A stretch of DNA of 9,165 bases from Clostridiales bacterium. GTDB lineage: Bacteria; Bacillota; Clostridia; Oscillospirales; CAG-272. The position numbers and the translations under genes are program-made. The notes beneath the pieces are model-generated. The model made no database searches. It saw only the letters and a program-made list of their open reading frames with translations, and was not told the origin of the DNA. The stretch is from the NCBI GenBank assembly GCA_016280525.1, contig JAEEGW010000031.1, positions 1 to 9,165 on the forward strand, in the 5' to 3' direction. Shown piece after piece: positions 1 to 5,099 of the stretch. Each line of letters begins with the position of its first letter. The first letter of the stretch is position 1.

Positions 1-1605
1 AAAGCTGTCTTCTTCTTTATAAAAACATCTTTTTATTCGTCCGTCGGAATATCCCCATTTAAACGGCTCAAAAAGCGAGTTGATATCAAGATACGCCGTG
101 TCCGTGTCACGGGCAAAATTCAGGTGAAAATCGCGGACGTTGTCCGTTGACTCTCCCTCGTTTTTGCCGGGCTTCATAAAGCCCCAGTAGCTTTTGCCGC
201 CTTCAAGCGCCGTGGGCTCAAGCGCAGGCTCGGTGCGCCAGATCGGACCGTCTACGCGCCAGACGTCTGCGCAGCAGATACCGAAGCTGTCTTTATAAAC
301 GCCGTCTTCCGTGTGGAATTCAAGTTCTATCATGTTTTTCATCGGGAAAACACCGGCGTCGGGCAGGATCTCAAATTCGCAGTGCACAAACGCTTCGTTT
401 TCGCCGTCGTCGTAGGATTCTCCGGTAACGTCAAATTCGTTCTCACGGCAGAAAAGCGGCTCGGGACAGTTGAATCTCAGCTTTCCCTTGATTTTCTTCT
501 TTGCGGCTATTCTGATATTTACCGCGCATTTTTTACCGGGTGAAACGCAGGGCTTGCCGACGTACAAATAATAAAACTCGTATTCCGGCGCCGGCTCAAA
601 CTCAAATTTTATATCCGGCGCGTTTTCTATTTCGGTATCGCCGTGCGGAAACGCCGTGCCGAGCTCCGCTATCTGCTCTGACAGTTCGTCCGTCCTGTCG
701 CCGTGGCCTTCGGATCTTACGGATAAAACGTATTTTAAATCGTGCAGTCCGGTCAGCTCCGCAAATTTTTTACCGCCTAAGATTATGCCGAGCATCGCTC
801 CGGCGGACGCGCAGGTACAGTCCGTGTCAAATCCGCAGTTGAGCGCCGTCAGGCCCGTTTTGATCGGGTCTTTATCACACAAAAGAAGCGACGCGAGCGT
901 TATGCCCATATTCTGGAACATATTCGTGCAGTCGGGATGACCGTATTTGTCAAGTATGAACGCGCGGACGGTCTCCATATCATCGTATCTGCCGCAAAGC
1001 CAGACGACGTATTTGACGAGTCCCGCGAATTTACAGCCGGACGGAATGACGGACAGCCCCGCCTGGATGATCTTTAAAAGGTCGTCCTCAAAAAACGCCT
1101 CCGCCTCCGCCGCCGCGAAAAACATTTCGGCAAAAACGGATTCTCCGCTGTGATCAAGTATACCGTCGCGGCTCGCGTATTCCGCCGCTTTTCCCGGCTC
1201 GCCGGGCGCGAGGCACGCCCAGATCTCCGAGCGGATCGGGCAGCCCATCCCTTCACGGTAAAAGTCGTTTCTGTAACTGCCGGAATACGGCGGATAGATA
1301 CCGCATTGGTAGTTTTTACGCATTACCGCGTATTCGCCGGGCGAATAGTCGCAGTATTCGCAGAAACGCCGCAGAAGCTGACGCGGGGTGAAATCCGCGC
1401 CGTACTTTTGTACGACGTCAAGCCAGAGGACCTGAAGATCAAGATCGTCGTTAGGCAGCATCGCGTCCGTCATCTCGGAGCGGTATTTCAGTTCCATGCG
1501 CATTTTAACGCCCTCGTAGGGTGCGCCCATAGTGCCTATTGCCGCTTTGCCCGCAAAGCACCCTTTGACCTTGTCAAGATATTTTTCGTATCCGATACGT
1601 CTCAT
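1..1605 (-). CDS. ADP-ribosylglycohydrolase family protein with C-terminal beta-rich extension (3' end beyond window)
   Basis: At least 535 residues are visible and the C-terminus lies off the left edge. The first ~340 residues have the ADP-ribosylglycohydrolase (ARH/DraG) signature. An N-terminal KGCFAGKAAIGTMGAPYEG segment (14-32) comes first, then an acidic metal-site motif PNDDLDLQ (51-58) and a second metal-site motif GFDTDC with A and G residues after it (258-273). Family members bind two Mg2+ ions and hydrolyse N- or O-glycosidic bonds of ADP-ribosylated proteins or related nucleosides. The DDL (usual DDT) and DTDC (usual DTDT) variants suggest a divergent subfamily, so the substrate is open. 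From about residue 345 the sequence is beta-rich with many aromatics, perhaps an accessory or binding domain. There is no signal peptide, so it is probably cytoplasmic. The ATG at 1605 is preferred over the in-frame ATG at 1617: GAGG lies 6 nt upstream, and the promoter would leave only ~8 nt of leader before 1617. Confidence 0.85.
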   Translation of the reverse strand, partial: MRRIGYEKYLDKVKGCFAGKAAIGTMGAPYEGVKMRMELKYRSEMTDAMLPNDDLDLQVLWLDVVQKYGADFTPRQLLRRFCEYCDYSPGEYAVMRKNYQCGIYPPYSGSYRNDFYREGMGCPIRSEIWACLAPGEPGKAAEYASRDGILDHSGESVFAEMFFAAAEAEAFFEDDLLKIIQAGLSVIPSGCKFAGLVKYVVWLCGRYDDMETVRAFILDKYGHPDCTNMFQNMGITLASLLLCDKDPIKTGLTALNCGFDTDCTCASAGAMLGIILGGKKFAELTGLHDLKYVLSVRSEGHGDRTDELSEQIAELGTAFPHGDTEIENAPDIKFEFEPAPEYEFYYLYVGKPCVSPGKKCAVNIRIAAKKKIKGKLRFNCPEPLFCRENEFDVTGESYDDGENEAFVHCEFEILPDAGVFPMKNMIELEFHTEDGVYKDSFGICCADVWRVDGPIWRTEPALEPTALEGGKSYWGFMKPGKNEGESTDNVRDFHLNFARDTDTAYLDINSLFEPFKWGYSDGRIKRCFYKEEDSF

Positions 1606-1611
1606 TATCCG

Positions 1612-1615
1612 CCTC
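1612..1615 (-). promoter_or_regulatory. Ribosome binding site deciding the ADP-ribosylglycohydrolase start
   Basis: On the minus strand GAGG (followed by CGG) sits 6 nt before the ATG at 1605. It overlaps the alternative in-frame ATG at 1617-1615, which itself has no Shine-Dalgarno sequence. This favours the downstream start. Confidence 0.6.
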
Positions 1616-1631
1616 ATACGCCGTTTTGACT

Positions 1632-1660
1632 ATTCTACCATACTTTTTTTGATTTGTCAA
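1632..1660 (-). promoter_or_regulatory. Sigma-A promoter of the ADP-ribosylglycohydrolase gene
   Basis: Read on the minus strand there is a perfect -35 TTGACA (1660-1655), a 17-bp spacer and a -10 TAGAAT (1637-1632). Initiation would be near 1625, giving a leader of about 20 nt that just contains the ribosome binding site. It is one of the two strongest housekeeping promoters in the window. Confidence 0.8.
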
Positions 1661-1663
1661 ATC
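1651..1663. promoter_or_regulatory. 13-bp palindrome over the -35 box (candidate operator)
   Basis: GATTTGTCAAATC is a perfect 6-1-6 inverted repeat that contains the whole -35 hexamer of the minus-strand promoter. A repressor bound here would block RNA polymerase. It also lies in the divergent region upstream of sigG. The regulator is unknown, and the site could be a chance palindrome in AT-rich DNA. Confidence 0.35.
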
Positions 1664-1784
1664 ATTTTTTATTTTTAATGGAAAAAAATACAGCCCTTAA
1701 TTCAAAATCATAACCGGAACGTATGTCAATAATCAAAAACGCGGCACGACCGCATAAATCTGATACAAGGAAAATTTAAAATAG

Positions 1785-2552
1785 ATGAATCATAAAGTGG
1801 AAGTAACGGGGATAAACACCTCGCAATTAAAGACCCTGTCCGATACGCAGGCGGACGAGCTGATGAGCAGGATAAAAGCGGGCGACAGGACGGCAAGGAA
1901 CGAATTCATTACCGCAAATCTGCGCCTCGTTTTGTCCGAGGTAGGCAAATTCAAAAAGCGGACGGACAATTCCGACGATCTGTTCCAGGTCGGCTGCGTG
2001 GGGCTTATAAAAGCGGTGGATAATTTTGAGCAGGACAAAAACGTGCGTTTTTCGACCTACGCCGTGCCGATGATAGCCGGGGAGATACGCAGATATTTAA
2101 GGGAAAGCTGCGCTCTGAAGGTCGGCAGAAGCACGAAAGATATTGCGTACAAAGCGCTTTCCGCGCGGGACGAGCTTGCAAAAAAGAGCGGAGGCGAGCC
2201 GTCTGTCTCCGATATCGCCGCGGCGCTCGACTGCGAGCCGTCGCGTGTCGCGGAGGCGCTTGATGCGATATCCGACCCGCTTTCGCTGTACGAGCCGGTG
2301 TTCGGGCAGGACGGAGACGAGATATATCTGTACGACAGAATATCCGACGAAAACGGCGAGACGTGGATGGACAAAATAGCGCTGTACGACGCGATGAAAC
2401 ACTGCAGCGCACGCGAGGCGAAAATACTGCAAATAAGATATTACCGCGGAAAAACGCAGACCGAGGCGGCGGCGGAACTCGGAGTGTCGCAGGCGCAGAT
2501 CTCGCGCATAGAAAAATCCGCTTTGCAGAAGCTGAGGAAATATATGACATAA
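1785..2552 (+). CDS. sigG: RNA polymerase sporulation sigma factor SigG
   Basis: 255 residues, the usual SigG length. It directs RNA polymerase to late forespore genes during endospore formation. The N-terminus (KVEVTGINTSQL, 4-15) matches the SigG-specific leader (KVEICGVDTSKL in Bacillus), which SigF lacks. Region 2 spans about 35-110 and includes NLRLVLS, DDLFQVGCVGLIKAVDNF and RFSTYAVPMIAGEIRRYLR. Region 3 is about 114-165 (DIAYKAL, DAISDPLSLYEPV). Region 4 is about 195-252, with the helix-turn-helix GKTQTEAAAELGVSQAQISRIEKSAL. The ATG at 1785 puts the N-terminus in register with known SigG. AAGGA at 1767-1771 is a rather distant (13 nt) ribosome binding site. The gene is transcribed divergently from the ADP-ribosylglycohydrolase. 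spoIIGA and sigE, its usual upstream partners, are absent here. No convincing SigF/SigG-type promoter could be picked by eye in 1606-1784. A hairpin follows the stop codon directly. Confidence 0.93.
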   Translation: MNHKVEVTGINTSQLKTLSDTQADELMSRIKAGDRTARNEFITANLRLVLSEVGKFKKRTDNSDDLFQVGCVGLIKAVDNFEQDKNVRFSTYAVPMIAGEIRRYLRESCALKVGRSTKDIAYKALSARDELAKKSGGEPSVSDIAAALDCEPSRVAEALDAISDPLSLYEPVFGQDGDEIYLYDRISDENGETWMDKIALYDAMKHCSAREAKILQIRYYRGKTQTEAAAELGVSQAQISRIEKSALQKLRKYMT

Positions 2553-2553
2553 G

Positions 2554-2578
2554 GACGGGCGACAAACGGTCGCCCGTC
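2554..2578 (+). terminator. Hairpin directly after sigG (possible terminator)
   Basis: A perfect 10-bp stem, GACGGGCGAC (2554-2563) with GTCGCCCGTC (2569-2578), has a 5-nt AAACG loop and starts 1 nt after the sigG stop. Only TT and then A-rich sequence follow, so the U-tract is poor. It may need the downstream element to terminate fully, or act mainly as a 3'-end stabiliser. Confidence 0.5.
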
Positions 2579-2618
2579 TTAAATAATAAAGAAGAAATAA
2601 GAAAGAATAAAAACCGGT

Positions 2619-2673
2619 GTCGGCTACGCCGAAGATCTGTGCGCTTCGCGCCTTGGGGGTTCACGTAGCCGAC
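2619..2673 (+). other. Left-end hairpin of the repeat element
   Basis: GTCGGCTACG (2619-2628) pairs perfectly with CGTAGCCGAC (2664-2673), enclosing 35 nt that include a small GCG/CGC hairpin near 2641-2651. The same left strand can instead pair with the right end at 2903-2912, so two folds compete. Confidence 0.6.
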
Positions 2674-2683
2674 CCCTACCTCC

Positions 2684-2711
2684 TGAATTCTTAATTCTGA
2701 ATTCTTAATTC
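2684..2711. repeat. Two tandem copies of a 14-bp AT-rich repeat
   Basis: TGAATTCTTAATTC occurs twice with no gap (2684-2697 and 2698-2711), identical base for base. It sits inside the GC-rich element between the left hairpin and the twin-hairpin region. The unit is nearly self-complementary (GAATTC plus TTAA). Confidence 0.85.
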
Positions 2712-2753
2712 GCACCCCCTCATTCTTTGAATGATGGGAGGGGCCGAGGGGTT

Positions 2754-2781
2754 CCCCGACGCGAACTGGAGAGCGTTGGGG
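2754..2781 (+). other. Twin hairpin, copy A (loop GAACTGGAGA)
   Basis: The 9-bp stem CCCCGACGC (2754-2762) with GCGTTGGGG (2773-2781) has one G-T wobble and carries the 10-nt loop GAACTGGAGA (2763-2772). AGGGGTT precedes it and GTTC follows, as in copy B. Confidence 0.7.
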
Positions 2782-2787
2782 GTTCCC

Positions 2788-2813
2788 GGGAGGGGACAGG
2801 GGGGTATGGGGGG
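2788..2813 (+). other. Potential G-quadruplex
   Basis: Four G-runs of 3, 4, 6 and 6 bases (2788-2790, 2792-2795, 2799-2804, 2808-2813) are separated by A, ACA and TAT. This fits the canonical G-quadruplex pattern on the plus strand, in DNA or in a plus-strand transcript. Confidence 0.5.
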
Positions 2814-2869
2814 TGGCGCGCAGCGCCGTGAGGGGTGGGGACCCACCATATTCGTCGGCGGTAGGGGTT

Positions 2870-2897
2870 CCCCGTTGCGAACTGGAGAGCAACGGGG
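2870..2897 (+). other. Twin hairpin, copy B (loop GAACTGGAGA)
   Basis: The perfect 9-bp stem CCCCGTTGC (2870-2878) with GCAACGGGG (2889-2897) holds the same 10-nt loop as copy A (2879-2888). It is enclosed by GTCGGC (2854-2859) and GCCGAC (2907-2912), which can form an outer stem. Confidence 0.75.
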
Positions 2898-2955
2898 GTT
2901 CGCGTAGCCGACACCGATTTTTATTCTTTATTCTTTATTATTTATTCTTTAACTC

Positions 2956-2984
2956 TTGAAATATGCAAATATTTATGTTATACT
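2956..2984 (+). promoter_or_regulatory. Sigma-A promoter of the transglutaminase-like/pncC/walJ/rlmH operon
   Basis: TTGAAA (2956-2961), a 17-bp spacer and TATACT (2979-2984) make a strong housekeeping promoter. It begins 13 bp beyond the end of the repeat element. The predicted start is near 2991, with a ~24-nt leader to the ATG at 3015. No other convincing promoter was seen before 6326, so it probably drives all six genes. Confidence 0.8.
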
Positions 2985-2994
2985 GAACTTCAGT
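2982..2994. promoter_or_regulatory. 13-bp palindrome over -10/start site (candidate operator)
   Basis: ACTGAACTTCAGT is a perfect 6-1-6 inverted repeat that overlaps the last three bases of the -10 box and the predicted transcription start. That is a classic repressor position. No candidate regulator gene is in the window. Confidence 0.4.
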
Positions 2995-3014
2995 AACACG
3001 AAAGAGACTCGGAT

Positions 3015-4238
3015 ATGAAAATCAAGAAAATTTGTTTCGGGATCTTCTGCATCGTCTTCATTTCGCTCGTTATATATTCCATAATGAGTGTGGGAGCCGT
3101 GTCGAAATCCAATCATATAATCGAAAAAGCGTCGGAAAAGCTCACGAAAGAGCCGGAAATACGGGCGGATTCTCTGTATTTCAACACGCTTGACGCACGC
3201 GGACAGTTCGTTTACGACGTGCTGAAAGAAACGATAAAAGAAGGCAAGCAGTATACGGATCTTATGCCTCTTCTGCTGAGCGAGCCGGAGCTTGCGACCA
3301 TCGTCCGCGCTCTGACGTACGACGATCCGTCGCTTTACTACGTAAACGCGTCCGAATTCGATCTGAAAAGCCACGGATACACCAAATCCGGCAAAAAATC
3401 CGGCGAGCTCGTTATCCTGCCGTCCATAGTCAACGGCAAATACACGCGCGTCTGGATTCCGTACACGGCAAACAACAACGACAGCTCAAAATTTCTGGAA
3501 AAAGCGGAAAACAGATTCAAGGCTTCTTTGAACAAAGTGGACGCAATGACGGCGGACGTGCGCGACGTATATCTCGTCTGCCAGCTGATACACGATTATC
3601 TCTGCGGCATTTGCGAGAAGACCGAAGAAGGCGGCATATACGCGGACACCGCGTACGGCGCGCTTGTTGAAGGGAAAGCCACGTCGCTCGGCTACGCAAA
3701 GGCGTTCAAGCTTCTGTACGAGAAATACGGCGGCACTTCGTTTATCGTAAACGGCGGCAAAAGCTACTGGAACGCGGCGCTCATACAGGACAATTACTAC
3801 AACATTGACATATATTCGGACGATCTTGACGGCAATTTAAACGGCGTAAAGCTGCGCGGCGTGACGTCGCACCTTTACCTTTGCCGCGACGACGCGACGT
3901 TTTATCTTGAACACGAAAAAAGCATAAACACCGTGCCGGTCTGCTCGGACAAGACAACGTACTACTCGCACAACGGTTTTGATCCGTCAACTCCGTCCGA
4001 GTTATACGAAGCCGTGTCAAGGCAGGTTGAAGCGCAGAGGCAGGCAAAAGGATATTATTTTGAGATCAGCACGGAGCTTGAAAACGCAAAGGAACGCATA
4101 AAAGAAGCGACGCTCAAGGCGCTTGCGGACAGATTCCCGGATTACGCGGATTCCTGCGAGATATACAGGCAGTCCGAGAACATCCCGGTCTACATAGTCA
4201 GAATGATAAAGAAAGAAATTCCCGCGGAGGGCAACTGA
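3015..4238 (+). CDS. Membrane-anchored or secreted transglutaminase-like protein, catalytic Cys and His replaced
   Basis: 407 residues. Residues 1-29 form a basic start plus one hydrophobic segment (about 6-28), a signal anchor or uncleaved signal peptide, so the rest is probably extracytoplasmic. The centre resembles bacterial transglutaminase-like domains. TAYGALVEGKATSLGYAKAF (212-231) aligns with the usual AYGAL-x-GKAVCxGYAxAF, and SYWN (250-253) with HxWN. YYNIDIYSDD (261-270) aligns with the segment carrying the catalytic Asp. The nucleophile Cys is Ser224 and the His is Ser250; only Asp265 remains, so protease or transglutaminase activity is unlikely. A structural or ligand-binding role is my inference. 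The C-terminal third is helical and charged (328-375). The ribosome binding site is weak (GAG at 3004-3006). It leads the operon, and its stop lies 1 nt before the pncC start. Confidence 0.75.
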   Translation: MKIKKICFGIFCIVFISLVIYSIMSVGAVSKSNHIIEKASEKLTKEPEIRADSLYFNTLDARGQFVYDVLKETIKEGKQYTDLMPLLLSEPELATIVRALTYDDPSLYYVNASEFDLKSHGYTKSGKKSGELVILPSIVNGKYTRVWIPYTANNNDSSKFLEKAENRFKASLNKVDAMTADVRDVYLVCQLIHDYLCGICEKTEEGGIYADTAYGALVEGKATSLGYAKAFKLLYEKYGGTSFIVNGGKSYWNAALIQDNYYNIDIYSDDLDGNLNGVKLRGVTSHLYLCRDDATFYLEHEKSINTVPVCSDKTTYYSHNGFDPSTPSELYEAVSRQVEAQRQAKGYYFEISTELENAKERIKEATLKALADRFPDYADSCEIYRQSENIPVYIVRMIKKEIPAEGN

Positions 4239-4239
4239 A

Positions 4240-4719
4240 ATGGCTGACGTTTTTAAGAAAACCGTTGATATCCTTTTGAAAAAGAAGCTCATTGTCACGT
4301 TTGCGGAGAGCTGCACAGGCGGACTTCTGTGCAAGAGCATAACCGACATACCCGGCGCGTCCGCGGTGTTCCACGGCGGCGCTGTAACTTATTCAAACGA
4401 TATAAAAACGTCCGTCATAGGCGTATCGCAAAAGACGATAGACGAGGTGACGGAGGTAAGCGATCAGTGCGCGTGCGAGATGGCGGAGGGCGTCCGCCGC
4501 GTGTTCCGCGCGGACATAGGCGCGTCCGCCACAGGCTACGCCGGCCCCGGCGGCGGCACGGATATAAATCCCGTAGGCACGGTCTTCGTAGGCGTATCCG
4601 TCAGAGGAAGGACGTCCGCCTACCGCCTTTATTATCCCGATAAGACAAGAGCAGAGATAAGAGAGCTTGTGACATCGTTTGTCGCATACATCACCGCGTG
4701 CGAGGCGGACAAGCTTTGA
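4240..4719 (+). CDS. pncC: Nicotinamide-nucleotide amidase (CinA C-terminal family)
   Basis: 159 residues, the normal size of stand-alone PncC. It deamidates nicotinamide mononucleotide to nicotinate mononucleotide and ammonia, recycling NMN released by NAD-dependent DNA ligase and other NAD use in the cytoplasm. Visible family motifs are AESCTGG (22-28, nucleophile Ser24), the Tyr/Lys pair in TYSNDIK (Tyr51, Lys56), ATGYAGPGGGT (in the middle of the protein) and the following NPVGTVFVGV. The N-terminal molybdopterin-like domain of full CinA is absent, as is common. GGAGGG at 4226-4231 lies 8 nt before the ATG, inside the end of the previous gene. The stop codon overlaps the TTG start of the next gene. 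Confidence 0.93.
   Translation: MADVFKKTVDILLKKKLIVTFAESCTGGLLCKSITDIPGASAVFHGGAVTYSNDIKTSVIGVSQKTIDEVTEVSDQCACEMAEGVRRVFRADIGASATGYAGPGGGTDINPVGTVFVGVSVRGRTSAYRLYYPDKTRAEIRELVTSFVAYITACEADKL
4702..4705 (+). promoter_or_regulatory. Ribosome binding site supporting a TTG start
   Basis: GAGG (in CGAGGCGGAC) lies 10 nt before the TTG at 4716, inside the end of pncC. The upstream GTG at 4698 has no such signal, and the GAGG would fall within its coding sequence. The TTG is therefore the better start. Confidence 0.5.
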
Positions 4720-5099
4720 AAGCCTGGCAGAGATTCCTTTTGCTTATCGGGCTTTTTGCCGCTTTTGAGGCGCTGTATCAGCTCGTTCTTTATTTTGAGC
4801 GCACGTATTTTCCGCAGACGCCGGTCTGCATACTCGTGCTGGGCGCGATCGTCGGCGGGCTTCTGATAACGATAATAATTCTTAACCGCGGCTTTGACGA
4901 CAAGCCCGTTACGACGGACACGCTTGATTTTACGCTTCCGTACGAGGAGCGGGTAAAGCGCGCGGAGAAGATAAACAAAAACAAGAAAACGGCGAAAATG
5001 CTGATGAACGTATTCATCCCGTTAGCTTTCGTTTTCTGTATAGATCTGCTTGATCTGAATTTTGATATTTTTGATAAAATAAAGGGGTTGTTCGGTTAA
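4716..5099 (+). CDS. Small three-TM membrane protein of unknown function, TTG start
   Basis: 127 residues when started at TTG 4716, which overlaps the pncC stop (TTGA). A GTG at 4698 would add six residues but lacks a ribosome binding site. I do not recognise the family. Hydrophobic stretches at about 7-27, 36-57 and 95-113 suggest three membrane helices. Between the second and third is a polar, Lys/Arg-rich stretch (60-94) predicted to face the cytoplasm, with YEERVKRAEKINKNKK. After the third helix comes a short acidic tail, DLLDLNFDIFDKIKG. Its stop overlaps the walJ start by one base (TAATG), so both ends are translationally coupled. Position suggests co-expression with PncC, WalJ and RlmH but gives no function. 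Confidence 0.75.
   Translation: MKAWQRFLLLIGLFAAFEALYQLVLYFERTYFPQTPVCILVLGAIVGGLLITIIILNRGFDDKPVTTDTLDFTLPYEERVKRAEKINKNKKTAKMLMNVFIPLAFVFCIDLLDLNFDIFDKIKGLFG

Larger units (their letters stand above)
2581..2943. repeat. 363-bp structured repeat element with imperfect inverted ends (MITE-like)
   Basis: This non-coding stretch fills most of the 462-base gap between sigG and the next gene. Its ends are inverted repeats. AAATAATAAAGAA opens the left end (2581-2593) and its complement closes the right end (2931-2943). Then comes an AT-rich purine run, then a perfect 14-bp arm CGGTGTCGGCTACG (2615-2628) against 2903-2916. Inside are a 10-bp hairpin (2619-2673), a tandem 14-bp repeat (2684-2711), two related hairpins with the same loop (2754-2781 and 2870-2897), a G-run region (2788-2813) and a repeated GGGGGTTC-N-CGTAGCCGAC block (2655-2673 and 2894-2912). 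Composition differs sharply from both flanks. Open frames across it are low-complexity and discounted. No clear target-site duplication is visible. It could be a miniature mobile element, a structured RNA, or a bidirectional terminator. Confidence 0.7.

Noticed and set aside
313..1629. Plus-strand open frames opposite the ADP-ribosylglycohydrolase gene
   Set aside because: They are antisense shadows of a gene with clear family motifs; the translations are Arg/Ser-rich with no motif, and they overlap one another.
1649..1679. Sigma-A promoter toward sigG: TTGATT with TTTAAT
   Set aside because: The spacer is 19 bp and both boxes are imperfect in an AT-rich tract.
1721..1752. SigF/SigG-type promoter upstream of sigG: GTATG at 1721-1725 with GGCACGACCG at 1743-1752
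   Set aside because: The -35-like part fits, but the -10-like part misses key positions (the A and T of GGNNANANT), so it is not better than chance.
2005..2914. Long minus-strand open frames across the sigG 3' half and the repeat element (2005-2892 and 2720-2914)
   Set aside because: They run antisense to sigG and through hairpins and G/C-runs, giving Pro/Arg/Ser-rich low-complexity protein with no ribosome binding site or recognisable domain.
2581..2943. CRISPR array or IS element
   Set aside because: There are no regularly spaced identical repeats with unique spacers, and no transposase frame; the repeated blocks are paired hairpins.
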